DNA of 64,000 nucleotides from Pseudophaeomoniella oleicola (lineage: Eukaryota > Ascomycota > Eurotiomycetes > Phaeomoniellales > Phaeomoniellaceae): assembly GCA_003868215.1 (NCBI GenBank), contig QWDQ01000049.1, positions 521 to 64,520 of the forward strand, read 5' to 3'. Positions 35,561 to 44,990 of the stretch are shown piece by piece. Under the pieces are notes generated by a model that made no database searches, had not been told where the DNA came from, and worked only from the letters and a program-made list of their open reading frames with translations. How positions within the stretch are numbered: position 1 is the stretch's first letter; each line of letters begins with the position of its first letter. The translations under genes and the position numbers were made by a program.

Positions 35561-36595
35561 TCAGGTTGAACCACCGACGTCACCGGAACTACCACCAGCA
35601 CTACCACCGGCAGCCGATTGCTCATAGTAGAGCCTTCTCTCCCTCTTTCCTTGGACCCTCTTTCCGGCCCGAGTGCCCCTGGGCTTCTTCTTCTTCATGC
35701 CACCGTCCTCACCGTCGACGGCGCCGTCCTCCTGTGGTGGATTGGCAGGCAGGGGAGGCGCGTCGACGTTGGATGAGGAATCCTCATCCACGGACGGGGC
35801 AGCGGCTGAAGCGTCAGACGAGGGGACCGGGTTCCTTGGCGTGGTCGGCACGCTTCCGGAAGGAGAGGGACCAGGCGGGGAAGAGACGAGTTCGGAGCGG
35901 AGGCGGTTGATGGAGTCGGTGACGCGGGACTCGGAGGCGCGGAGGTGGGTGTCGACCTCTTTCATGAGGATCTCGCGATCCACCTTCTCGTCGGCGCTGG
36001 AGGAAGACGGAGCAGCCAATTGTGACGAGAAGTATGGGGCAAGAGCCTCGTGAACGGATCGATCACCGGACAAAAGGAGGTCCAACAAAGCCTCCTTGAT
36101 GAGGTCTTTGCTAACAGCCACGTGAGCACCAGAGTCTGCCGCCTTGGAGGAGGCTACAAGGTCGTCGAGGGTTGCTGGTGCCGCTGTCTCGGATTGATGG
36201 TCGACGAGGGCACCCGATGATTCCTTGGCAGCTCTGGCGCAGGCACCGAAGATCTTGGTTATGCGCTTACCCATGAGCCACATGATGTACAGGGCAATGC
36301 ATGGAGCCACATAAGCTGAGAGGTAGTAGACAAGTCCCTTAAGGAGAGGGTGAAATGACACTACATCAGCTGGTGTTGCCGCTTCGGTGACCGCGTGACT
36401 TGGCAGGAGGAGGACGTTGTTGACAGGAGACGAAGTTGACAGGACCGTTTCGCTTGGTAAGCCTTTTGGGTGGTAACTGAGGGTTGGCAGGCTGGTGAAG
36501 GTTTCTTGGACCTTGTCGTAGAAGAGCAAAGCGACCCAAGGCGAAATCATGATGGTGATGCAGCTGACAACTTCGAATAGAGATTGGAACGACAT
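35561..36595 (-). CDS. Two-span membrane protein C with basic C-terminal motif (novel family)
   Basis: 344 aa, intronless. Hydrophobic segment 1 is at 7-27 (VVSCITIMISPWVALLF). A Ser/Thr/Pro/Val-rich loop of about 60 residues follows, then a second transmembrane segment at 88-109. A helical region 150-240 contains a short coiled coil (REILMKEVDTHLRASESRV). After a disordered Ser/Pro/Asp-rich stretch the tail starts KKKKPRGTRAGKRVQGKRE (301-319). Aligned with protein A, the pattern KPRG-x-R-x-G-x2-V-Q-x-K is common to both, as is a following Gly/Ser tail. No known family recognised. The location is inferred to be an internal membrane, with the charged tail in cytosol or nucleoplasm. Confidence 0.7.
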   Translation of the reverse strand: MSFQSLFEVVSCITIMISPWVALLFYDKVQETFTSLPTLSYHPKGLPSETVLSTSSPVNNVLLLPSHAVTEAATPADVVSFHPLLKGLVYYLSAYVAPCIALYIMWLMGKRITKIFGACARAAKESSGALVDHQSETAAPATLDDLVASSKAADSGAHVAVSKDLIKEALLDLLLSGDRSVHEALAPYFSSQLAAPSSSSADEKVDREILMKEVDTHLRASESRVTDSINRLRSELVSSPPGPSPSGSVPTTPRNPVPSSDASAAAPSVDEDSSSNVDAPPLPANPPQEDGAVDGEDGGMKKKKPRGTRAGKRVQGKRERRLYYEQSAAGGSAGGSSGDVGGST

Positions 36596-36673
36596 TTTGG
36601 CGAGTTATGAGAGTTGTTTAAGGAATTGTGACTCGGATTCCGTAAGATAGAGAATTTGAGGGTGAGGTTGTTG

Positions 36674-36695
36674 CTTTCGAAGTATACTTCGAAAG
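36674..36695. repeat. 22-bp perfect palindrome in leader C
   Basis: Arms CTTTCGAAGTA and TACTTCGAAAG, no spacer. It lies about 80 nt before the start codon of gene C. A near-copy with the same core lies in the leader of gene D. Confidence 0.9.
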
Positions 36696-36933
36696 ACAGT
36701 TGAGAGATGAGGAGATGTTCGGGTCAGAGCTATCAAGAGTTTCTTTTGACTCTTTTCAGGATATGCTCTGGTGGAATGAAATTGTTCAAGGATTGTTATT
36801 GACTCAGACGCTGTAGAATCGAGAATTGTGATGAAGTTCGAATTCTGAGTCAAGTGAGAGATATTAAGAGTTTCTTTGACTCTTTTCAGAATTCTCCGGT
36901 GATATGAAGTTTTCAAAAGAATCTTGATTGACT

Positions 36934-37063
36934 CAGACGCTGTGTTTCAGAGATTTGTAGTTGAGACTCGAAGATTCTTAAAGGGTTGTAACACAGACGC
37001 TGTGTTTCAGAGATTTGTAGTTGAGACTCGAAGATTCTTAAAGGGTTGTAACACAGACGCTGT
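36934..37063. repeat. 60-bp perfect tandem repeat in leader C
   Basis: Two identical 60-bp units, 36934-36993 and 36994-37053, plus the first 10 bases of a third. The unit begins CAGACGCTGT. Perfect identity suggests recent duplication or homogenisation. A diverged single unit-start (CAGACGCTGT) also occurs at about 36805. Confidence 0.95.
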
Positions 37064-37350
37064 AGGATTGAGAATTGTTTGTGGTTGATATTGAGAAGAA
37101 GAGAGAAAAGTTAAGATAGAGAAGTGAGATGATCAAACTGCGTGTAGAAAAGAAGCTAGGCAACGAAAAAAACAATAAGCTTGATTGTATGGCCTGTTTA
37201 GCAGTGAATTCAGAGCTACGATACTCTTATTGTTGCTGCCTGTACTTATTGTTGTCGTTGGAAGGTGAATACAAAGACGCGTTGTTGTGGATGCTATTGC
37301 ACAAGGAAAGGTATCCTTGATTGTCACCAGCAAAGCGAGCGATTGATTTA

Positions 37351-37698
37351 CCATCATGATATCTACCTAGGTACCTTATCTAGGAAATCAGCACACTCAT
37401 CTCATCACCTGCTTCTTGTCTAAACCTTGACCATCGATAATTACTTCGCGATGGTCGTGGTTGAGGGATGCGGAAACGGATGCGGATGCGGATGTGAAGC
37501 CGGTGGGGCCGAATGGAGAATATTGATGGGAAGGTAAAGTTTGTAGATCAAGTATATTGTCCCATTCCTGTTCGTAGACACATATAGACACTTATCCCGA
37601 AAGCAGACATTCGTTTGGTACGGTAGCCCAATCTTAGTTCCCAGTTCAATCCCAAGGAACGCCACGCTGTCAATTACAATACTGACATCCTACAGATC
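37351..37698. other. Short intergenic region
   Basis: Separates the leader of C from the stop of the DUF2985 gene. It contains GTACCT/AGGTA-type words at 37365-37385 and a short GGATGCGGA-type repeat near 37468-37490. No gene seen. Confidence 0.5.
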
Positions 37699-39299
37699 TC
37701 AATGCCGTTCATACCAATGTCTACCCTTTTTCTTTTCAACGCGCACCACCTCAACTACGGCTTCTCCTGCTTGTTTCTCTGTGACTGTTACGCTCTCCAC
37801 GTCTTCAACATACTCTTCTTCATAGACAGGTATACCCTCAATCGCCTTGACCTTTTTACCCTCAAGGAATACCAGCAAACCGGCAAGTATAGCAACTAAG
37901 CAGGCGACCGTTATGCTGAAGGCTTGAAGCCATGAAGGGCGATCGAATCGGTTCCAATTCCACATAGCGACACAAAGAACAATCTGTAGAAAAGAGTTGA
38001 TGACGTACATCCAAACAACGAAATCAAGCTTCCACGTAGCAGTAGGAGGTGCTCGTACGCCGGTGAGTGGAGCTGGCGGTATCGCGGTAGCTGGCAATGG
38101 GAGAGCATCAATTGCTTCGAATTCAGCTATTCGTTGATCGGTCAGAGGAGGTGGAGAGCTGGGTAGCTGAGGATCTTTCTTCGAGTACACTGGCGCAGGT
38201 CCGATATGCTCCTCCAACTTATCCGAGCCTTCGAGCCTGAACCAGCCACGATGAATGCCTGCAAGGAATCGTAGTGCTCGCTTAGAACCAAAAAGGCGCC
38301 AATGAAGATTCCACCACAAGTCTCTGAAACGCCAAGGCATTAGACCAAGCCCTGTCACGCAAAATAAGGCATTGAGAATCTGTGAATCGATTTCAATCCA
38401 CTTCTTGCGCGCTGAATCACGGGAGCTACAGCTTGGATGACACATTGCGGGGGCCGCATTGAGCAGGACGAAAAAGATCATAGCCCCCCAGCCGACGACG
38501 TTCAAGCCGTAGATGAACACCACGAATCCGAAAGGCGTGCAGATAAATTTCCAAAACGCCTTCAAGCCGATCACAGTAGCTTGTCGCCAAGTCTGTTTTG
38601 CTGGGAAATGATAACCATTGGGATAGATACCGCTCTGATCAGGTCCGACTGTTTTTGGTCCAGCACCCTGATTCTCTGAACTAGGTGCAGGACCATCGAC
38701 GATGGTAGCTTCATCTGTGGAAGCTCTCGTGGAGTTATCTCTAGTTTCTGTTAGTAAAGTTCACCAATGTCCATGCTAACAGGATCGTACATGATCTGGT
38801 GATTTGGTGTCCGCCTATCGGCCGGGTCAAGGCTGGATTCAAGGCTTGACTGGGCCACGTGTGACTCTATCACTTGCTCTACCTCTTCTAAAGGGCTCTC
38901 CATAACCGCTGGGGTTTCAGAAATGGTACTATTCATGGTTCGGCTTCGAACTGGAACAGATGGATGTCTGGATCGCTTATTCCGGTGTATCTCGTAAGGA
39001 TCTGTGCCGCGGCGCTCCCTTTGTCCCTCTTCAGTCCAGCCATCTGCACAAAAAGACCCGTTCCTGATTTCCCCAATTGTTGGTGCCTTGGATGCTATCT
39101 CTCCAGTGGCATGCCACATTCCATTAGGTGGATTGCTAGCAAGAAACTTTTGCACCACCAGACCGCGATTGATGAGTGAAGCATTAGATATCGTTCGTGA
39201 GCGAATTCGGGGGGATGCAGCTGATTGCCGTACATTTTCGCTTTGCTCCTCAACCGTAGGGAATGCTTCACAGGCGTCCTCTTCGGTTTGACGTGTCAT
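37699..39299 (-). CDS. DUF2985 family membrane protein
   Basis: Two exons, 516 aa: 38791-39299 and 37699-38740 (50-nt intron with a TTTACTAAC branch site). The N-terminal 240 residues are hydrophilic and probably disordered. The second exon carries the DUF2985 domain: KAFWKFICTPFGFVVFIYGLN, NAAPAMCHPSCSS, KKWIEIDSQILNALFCVTGLG and PWRFRDLWWNLHWRLFG. Two more membrane spans and an acidic/basic tail follow. DUF2985 proteins are multi-span fungal membrane proteins of unknown role; the Cys pair in CHPSC is characteristic. The upstream continuation at 39300-39422 has no ATG and was excluded. It interrupts the set of genes A-D and looks unrelated to them. Confidence 0.88.
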
Positions 39300-40129
39300 G
39301 TTGGTGATGACTTGTACAATACCATACAAGCATGTGACAGGGCTATTCTGACAATAAGAGGCAGGCGAAGTACACCAGAGAACCAAATAGGATATTATTG
39401 TATTAAAGTCATAAGAGTACAAAGTGATATTGATCAGAAGAGAATGAGTATCATATAGAAAAGTACACCGAGGTGGCGGTGCAAATCAAGTATGATGTGG
39501 ACAGTCCGGGGAAGTCGACCAGTGTATCCTGTTTTCCTGTTTTGGGCGAGATTCCGGCATCCAATCGTGGCTTAGTCATCTCGCTAGCTTACGCTGATTC
39601 ATCCGATCCCGATCCTCCGACTTCACAACTTCACAACTTCACGACTTCACGATGCATCTCAGACTTCATGCTAAATGTATCATCTTTGTCTCTCGATCAC
39701 TCAACACGCATGTTAGGGCTTCCGAGGCTGCTCGACTCAATGGCATTTCTTGTTCCTTCTAGGTGAATGTGTAAAGCCGTATTTGATGACGATACACCGG
39801 GTTGAGGGCAATATGTACCACAATCTCCTTTTCCTCTGGACATGTCATGCTTGTCCTCACCAAAGATTGCGTTGTTTCTTCAGGTTTATGCAACTATCTT
39901 TTCTGGAGATGCAGTATCTTGGTGAATTTAGGTGGGAACACTTTGTCGAATTTCTAGTACTCTCTAGGACTTCACTAGGTGACCTATTGGCGATTATGAA
40001 TATACTCAGGAATGGAGAGAGATTGATGGTCTGAGACTGAAGTCTAAGCTACACCCATGAGAAGGGCTTTATGTGTGGAAATTGTTGATGACAGATCGCA
40101 GGGATAGAGGTACGCTGTATCAACATATG
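39300..40129. other. Intergenic region upstream of the DUF2985 gene
   Basis: Divergent spacer between the DUF2985 gene and the leader of D. A short ACTTCACA tandem repeat occurs at about 39619-39651. Two open frames of 90-100 codons here lack recognisable features. No gene called. Confidence 0.5.
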
Positions 40130-40501
40130 CTGTACCATCTGAGATAGGGAGGGATATTGAAGCCTCCGAATAAGGAAGTATACCAGCTTTCCAGTCGTTG
40201 AAGATAGTGGCAGAGGTCTTTGTTTACAATCTCTATCAATCTCCCTTACGCAAGACTCGATTGCAACAACTCAATTTTCAGTTCGTAATCTTTATCAAAA
40301 CGCAATATCCCCTCATCTTGTTTCTTCATTCCATCTTGACAATTTCTACCCACAAAACCTCAATATTGAAAGCTCGACAATAATCCCATAACTCTTGATA
40401 CATCACGACCTCAAGCACAGTGAGATTTGCTCTCTTCTCTATTCTTCTACTTTACAACCACAAATCTCTCTGCACGCTTCTTGATAGCGAAACCTCAAAT
40501 C

Positions 40502-40955
40502 TCAATTTTGAAGTCTTGTCAAAGCTCTCATTTCTTGACTTGATATCAACAGCATCTGTGCTCGGTGCTTAATCCACAAAGCTGAAGTTTCACTCCATAC
40601 CTCTCGCCTTTGCGTGATACCAATATCATCTCACCTCTTTGCTTCAGATCGAAAGCTCAAAATTCCAAATTTCAATTTTGAAGTCTTGTCAAAGCTCTCA
40701 TTTCTTGACTTGATATCAAAAGCGTCTGCCCACAAAGCTGCAATTTCACTTCATATCTCTCGTCATTGCACCATTACAATATCATCTCACCTCTTTGCAC
40801 CATTACAATATCATCTCACCTCTTTGCTTCAGATCGAAAGCCCCAGGCACGATACTTGAAAGCCAATCACAAACCTCATCTCGCCTCTCTGCTTCAGATC
40901 GAAAGCCCCAGTGCACGATCTTTGAAAGCAAATCTCAAACCTCATCTCTCAACTC
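40502..40955. repeat. Nested tandem repeats in leader D
   Basis: A 48-bp identical segment occurs at 40502-40549 and 40672-40719 within a roughly 170-bp degenerate unit. A 29-bp unit starting CCATTACAAT is duplicated at 40771-40828, with the last base differing. A roughly 65-bp unit containing CTTCAGATCGAAAGCCCCAG is duplicated, its core starting near 40828 and 40893. Different unit lengths imply several separate duplications. Confidence 0.9.
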
Positions 40956-40998
40956 TCGACAGATCACGATTTACCAGTCCCACTTCTTGGTCTCACTG

Positions 40999-41015
40999 TC
41001 GAAGTATTACTTCGA
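40999..41015. repeat. Inverted repeat in leader D, related to that of leader C
   Basis: Perfect 8-bp arms TCGAAGTA/TACTTCGA around one T. On the coding strands both C and D have CTCA, then CTGTC, then the GAAGTAT-ACTTCGA core, then AG, so flanks as well as core agree. Confidence 0.9.
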
Positions 41016-41059
41016 TAGTATCCTTAAATACATACAATCTTTGAGAGAAAGACGTCGTG

Positions 41060-41890
41060 ATGGATCCAATCCAGATCATGATCTTGAGAGTCCTCTTTCC
41101 TGGGTTTCCTGACGCCAACAATCTGCCTCCTGTCGACAACGTCGTGACCGCTACAGCGCCACACCCACAGGCAGTGTCGTACACATACACCGTGTCGACC
41201 TTTCCAACGCCTGTCAGAACTGTAGTCCCGGAACCGACTGTCGTCCTCGAGCCCGCTGTCTTGCCTGTTCCCGCTGTCTCCGCCGAAGCTCTGTTCAATA
41301 TGGCAGTGCTCTTGTTCATTCTCACCGGCTTCTGTGTCCTCGCAACGCTCACGATATACAATACTCTCGTCGGTTATCGTCACAAGCGCAGCGTCATGTC
41401 CTCTGCACAGACCGCGTTCGAGGCCTTCGAGTTCAGCACGCGTGCCACGATCGCCGACATCAGACGTAAATATGAACGTCTGTCGCGATCGCTGGTCACG
41501 GCAAAGACGGGCTTCTTCGCTCTCATCGTCATCCTCGCCGACCTGCAGAAAGCGGTCAAGGAGCACACGTCAAGCATCGAGGCTCTCCGCAGGGACCTCG
41601 GCGAGCTCCGGTCGCGCCTTGACTCCCTCGAAGTCGCCGACCGTCCAGACCTCGAGACCATCGTGTCCGAGGTCATGGAGCGAACCGAGTTCCCCCTCGA
41701 TGACGTGATTGCTGCCCTGAAGGCAGGAGGCCTTGGGTTTGGTAGCGCGGCTCCTGCCGCTGCAACCACCCACGAGGAAGAAGAGGACGAGGATGAAGAA
41801 GAAGAAGAAGGAGGAGGCGAGGAGCAGGAGGAAGGCGATGAGGAGGATTGGGAGGATGAGGAGGATGAGGCGGAGGAGGAAGAGGACTAG
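41060..41890 (+). CDS. Membrane/coiled-coil protein D with acidic tail (novel family)
   Basis: 276 aa, intronless, start at the ATG at 41060 (the codon before it is GTG). A short N-terminal hydrophobic stretch (3-14) is followed by a Pro/Thr/Val-rich loop containing STFPTPVRTVV (46-56), which resembles the loop of protein E. The transmembrane segment is at 78-100 (LFNMAVLLFILTGFCVLATLTIY). A helical/coiled-coil region covers about 110-205. The last 40 residues are mostly Glu and Asp, encoded by GAG/GAA-type trinucleotide runs. The stop is TAG at 41888-41890. The frame stays open for 91 more codons and contains a basic stretch like the tails of A and C, so the true C-terminus is uncertain. No known family. 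Confidence 0.7.
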   Translation: MDPIQIMILRVLFPGFPDANNLPPVDNVVTATAPHPQAVSYTYTVSTFPTPVRTVVPEPTVVLEPAVLPVPAVSAEALFNMAVLLFILTGFCVLATLTIYNTLVGYRHKRSVMSSAQTAFEAFEFSTRATIADIRRKYERLSRSLVTAKTGFFALIVILADLQKAVKEHTSSIEALRRDLGELRSRLDSLEVADRPDLETIVSEVMERTEFPLDDVIAALKAGGLGFGSAAPAAATTHEEEEDEDEEEEEGGGEEQEEGDEEDWEDEEDEAEEEED

Positions 41891-42166
41891 GAGCCGACGG
41901 CGTCCTCCCTCGGAGGAGGTAGCGCGGCCTCATCAGCTGCTGCAACCCCTCCCAAGAAAGGGAAGGAAAGGGGAGAAGTCCAAAGGGGAAAGGAGGAAGC
42001 CGAAAGAAGAGAACCTAGGTGCACAGCGCACCTCACTCCCAACAACTCATCAATTCACTGCCGCTCTCAGATTCCGACGTTTTTCCTCTTTTCTTCTTCC
42101 TTCCCATCCCCCACCTCTCTCTCTTGTCAGATCGGGGGTTGTATAGCGCCTTTGCGGGCTGCTTAA
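41891..42166 (+). other. In-frame extension after the TAG stop of gene D
   Basis: 91 sense codons and then TAA at 42164-42166. It starts with a Ser/Ala/Gly linker and then has KKGKERGEVQRGKEEAERR, placed after the acidic run just as KPRGKRGGRVVQAKKA follows the Glu run of protein A. An 11-bp direct repeat, GGTAGCGCGGC, occurs at 41741-41751 and 41918-41928, 177 bp apart and in the same frame. The segment could be 3' untranslated, a decayed former tail, or reached by read-through, editing of the stop, or an in-frame 177-nt splice. Confidence 0.4.
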
Positions 42167-42549
42167 CGACTTTAACTCCCCCTTGCGGGTTGAGTGTGAT
42201 CTGATAAGGTAGAAGGTAGGGGGTGGTAGAAGGGAAGAGAAAAGGGGATCGTTCGGGTTTGAGATGCAGGGGGTTGTTGGGTTGTTGGGTGATGAGATGT
42301 TGATTTGTGTCTAGGTTTTCGGGTTGGGGATGGAGGCGGATTTGTTTGTCTTGTGCTGCGGTTGGTTTAATGGCGAGGTGGCGTTCGGTTTGGGTTGCGA
42401 GTGTCCAAGAAGGACAGGGTATGGTTGTCCAAGGACAACAAGTTTTATGAATGTTTGCTTTTCTTTCTTCTAGTCTTGCAAGGAATTTCTTTCTATTCTA
42501 ATACAAACGCTTGCACGGAAACAATAATATCATCTCTGGATGCACCCAG
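42167..42549. other. Convergent 3' region of gene D and HUT1
   Basis: About 380 bp, G/T-rich from 42200 to 42400. Just before it, TTGCGGG occurs twice at about 42150-42190, around a possible AAC-CCC/GGG-TT stem. No gene seen. Confidence 0.5.
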
Positions 42550-43863
42550 CTACCCAGTCTTGCTCTTCACCTTCTGCTGTTTAGCCAACTTCTCCTTCCT
42601 CTGAATCCATCCCTCGACCCCCACGGCACCAAACACCAATCCGACACCAAGCCATTGCCCACGAGTCAGACTCTTTCCGAACCAAAGCACACTCAAGACC
42701 ATACTCAACATCTTTCTGGTCACGGTCACGGTGACAAGAAGGATGCTTCCGAACCGGTTGAGCGTCATATAGATGAATATCTGGCCGATGGCGCCGCAGG
42801 CGGCAAAGCCGAGGGCATCATGAAGGGCGGAGGGATGTCGCTGAAGGAAAGAGATTGCATCAGAGAGTTCTGTTGCGGATGAGGGAGAGGCAAGAAGGAT
42901 GGAAGGAAGGAAGGGGGTGACCAGGAGGTACGAGGCGGTCAGGACAGTCGATATCAGGTTTTGAGCGACCATCATTTGAGGTCCGGAGAAAGACCCATAA
43001 CGCGAAGGGGTCGTAAAGACATGGTCTTGGATAGTATTTGTAAGACCATCGAACAGGAGGTTTACGCCAAGCAGAGCAAGACCATACACCGAGGAACCCG
43101 AAGCAACACCTTTTGATTTCTTCGGGGTGGATGGATGGTGGAGTGTAAAGACTGCAACACCGAGGGTTACAGCCGCCACGACGCCGTATTTGTAGAGTGG
43201 GTATCTTTTTCGGAAGATGGTGAGATGGAGAAACATCACCGGTAGGAGTTTGCAGGATTTGGCCAGGATGTAGGTTAGATAGTCGACATGCGCGAGAGAG
43301 GCATACCCGAAAGGAGAAGCCAGAGATGATGTTATCGAGACGAGTATCAATGGTACGAGGATCACATTCGTCGGAAAAACGACTCTTAGTGGTGATTTAC
43401 CCTTGAGAGAAGTCGTAGAGAACAGGTATATCGACCCCGTTATTGATGCGAAGGCAGACTGTATCGTGTTCAAGACGAGAGAATAGGTAAAGTATTCGGG
43501 TTCGGGATTGGGGTGTAGAATAGATGGGGTGCGCTTGAAGGGGGTTTTCGTGATGCGCTCCTGCAATAGGGCCCATGACAAACTTCCTCTCATTAGTGAG
43601 GTCAAGTAAAGGCCATTGGAGACTTACAATGAAGCATAGATGCCCAAGACACATATGATGAGCTGGGTCAGACCCGGATGGTTTGTGTGCTCGACATGTG
43701 GTACAGATGTCTTAGTGACCGAATCTCCAGACTGTTCCCCTTTTGCGACCTTCGCATAATCGTCGCCGGTATCAGAGTGCCGGTCTGGAATGTCTGCAGG
43801 TTGGAGCATAACATCTCCCGAGGGCATCCTTTGAACAGGATTGACTTGCTTGCGACGTGCCAT
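42550..43863 (-). CDS. HUT1: UDP-galactose transporter homologue HUT1
   Basis: Two exons, 422 aa: 43628-43863 and 42550-43582 (45-nt intron). Joining gives YASFLSWALLQERITKTPF, the characteristic first-helix segment of HUT1/SLC35B1 nucleotide-sugar transporters. About ten membrane spans follow. Family motifs visible are AKSCKLLPVM, YGLALLGVNLLFDGLTNTIQD, AACGAIGQIFIYMTLNRFG and TRKMLSMVLSVLWFGKSLTRGQWLGVGLVF. The protein sits in the ER membrane; yeast Hut1 is linked to UDP-galactose transport and ER folding. The hydrophilic N-terminus (about 60 aa) is long. It pairs divergently with SEN15. Confidence 0.95.
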
Positions 43864-44259
43864 TGAGAAAGGTGACAATAAACCAAGGCAGATATAGAAA
43901 AGCACGGGGAATCTATACTCTATAACATGACTAGAGAATAATCAAATCATAGGAACAAGACAGACACTTTACAATGAAGAAATAACCTCTCCCGTTGAGC
44001 GTCCTCAGAATCTAATCTAATTCGCATCCTTGTCGGAGGACAATCTGTCCCTTACGCGTTGAAGTATTTCTCCGCATAAGGCTGAGATCAAGGGTCCAGT
44101 CGCGAAAACGACTCCAACGACGTCGGATGATATTTTTAGATGCACAGCTTCCCGTCGTCACTGCGCACTAGCAACGGTCTACAAAAGATGTCGCATGTGC
44201 TGTTGTAGTCTGTCTAGTCCGGCCTGCTTGCTTCCTCAATCATTTATCGCAGTGCCAGT
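43864..44259. promoter_or_regulatory. Divergent promoter region HUT1 / SEN15
   Basis: 396 bp between start codons, presumably bidirectional. No TATA box or palindrome stands out. Confidence 0.45.
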
Positions 44260-44877
44260 ATGGCGGCGATTTCGGCATCGGAGCATCCAAGGCCTTCCGC
44301 CCTCACTACACTTCTAGATTCCACATCGGTCGCGAAGACACCGCAGAATGCGCTCGCCATCCAGGCCCTCCATAACCTGCAGTACCAGCATTCTTGGATC
44401 GATTTGCAACTCCACGTCTCGCGCCCTTCCAATTCCTCCAGTCCAAGTGTGACACCACGACCTGAGGCATCTCCTGCTCGCGAGCCTCTGACGTTGTCGT
44501 CGACTCCCAATGCTTTAACACCACTGCCTGTTCCAATGGTCTCTGGACGACCACCGAATCCGTTGTACATACACCCGGAAGTACAGACTTATATGATAAA
44601 AAATGATATCAAGGAGGCGGAAATACCCGTTGAAGCAGAATGGGTGTTACCCTTAAGCACTGGTGAGAAGTGGACTCTGAGGAAATTTGCAGAGGTCTTC
44701 GACTCCTTGCCTGAAAGGGAACCGTTGGTGTGGATGACGCCTGAAAATGGCACTGGGCCACATCGAGATGCAAAAAGAGTACTACTAGCAATGCTCGCTC
44801 ACGCCGGTTCTGGCGGGGATGGGACGTTGACGTACTATGTGATGCAGGAAGGCGATGTGAAACCAAGACAGAACTGA
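44260..44877 (+). CDS. SEN15: tRNA-splicing endonuclease subunit Sen15 (fungal type)
   Basis: 205 aa, intronless. Sen15 is a structural subunit of the SEN complex, which cuts introns from pre-tRNA. The N-terminal half has LAIQALHNLQYQHSWIDLQLH and then a disordered Ser/Pro linker. The C-terminal half shows the fold's typical strand-helix pattern (EAEWVLPLSTGEKWTLRKFA) and ends with TYYVMQEGDVKPRQN, the conserved terminus of fungal Sen15. Start: first ATG of the frame, MAAISASEHPRPSAL. Confidence 0.92.
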   Translation: MAAISASEHPRPSALTTLLDSTSVAKTPQNALAIQALHNLQYQHSWIDLQLHVSRPSNSSSPSVTPRPEASPAREPLTLSSTPNALTPLPVPMVSGRPPNPLYIHPEVQTYMIKNDIKEAEIPVEAEWVLPLSTGEKWTLRKFAEVFDSLPEREPLVWMTPENGTGPHRDAKRVLLAMLAHAGSGGDGTLTYYVMQEGDVKPRQN

Positions 44878-44981
44878 TTTGACGTCTGGACAGAGATGAG
44901 TCTTGTCGTCAGGAATATCTGTATGGCAATGGAGATCAGCTATTAAAAGACAGCCGCCGCTGGTCAAGTGGTATAACGAGG

Positions 44982-44990
44982 TATATAAAA
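44982..44990 (+). promoter_or_regulatory. TATA box
   Basis: TATATAAAA about 285 nt upstream of an ATG at 45266 whose frame (104 codons) holds one predicted membrane span. It is the strongest plus-strand TATA box noticed here, yet no intact gene follows. Confidence 0.5.

Larger units (their letters stand above)
36596..37350 (-). promoter_or_regulatory. ATG-free repeat-rich leader of gene C
   Basis: 755 nt upstream of the C start have no ATG on the coding strand. Contents, moving away from the gene: a perfect 22-bp palindrome at 36674-36695 centred on GAAGTATACTTC; two similar hairpins with arms AAGAGT/ACTCTT at 36735-36754 and 36866-36884; three TGACTCA words (36800-36806, 36846-36852, 36929-36935), the Gcn4/CPC1-type site; and a 60-bp tandem repeat. 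The TGACTCA words would suit a promoter, so the transcription start is uncertain. Confidence 0.5.
40130..41059 (+). promoter_or_regulatory. ATG-free repeat-rich leader of gene D
   Basis: 930 nt with no ATG on the coding strand and few G. It carries nested tandem repeats and, 45 nt before the start codon, a perfect inverted repeat at 40999-41015 (arms TCGAAGTA/TACTTCGA, 1-nt spacer). The words AGCATCTGTG and AGCGTCTGCC, 170 bp apart, match the AGCGTCTG words of leader C read on its coding strand. An unusually long 5' untranslated region is the simplest reading, but part may be promoter. Confidence 0.55.

Noticed and set aside
36596-41059. CRISPR-like or transposon-derived origin of the leader repeats
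   Set aside because: Units differ in length and sequence from gene to gene, are directly tandem without spacers, and have no terminal repeats, target-site duplications or transposase-like frames nearby.
40614-41112. Small plus-strand frames inside leader D
   Set aside because: They start from non-ATG codons and translate the tandem repeats; there is no ATG in this interval before 41060.
42130-42195. Intrinsic (bacterial-type) terminator from the TTGCGGG hairpin
   Set aside because: Eukaryotic context with no following T run tied to a stem; kept only as a possible 3' structure.
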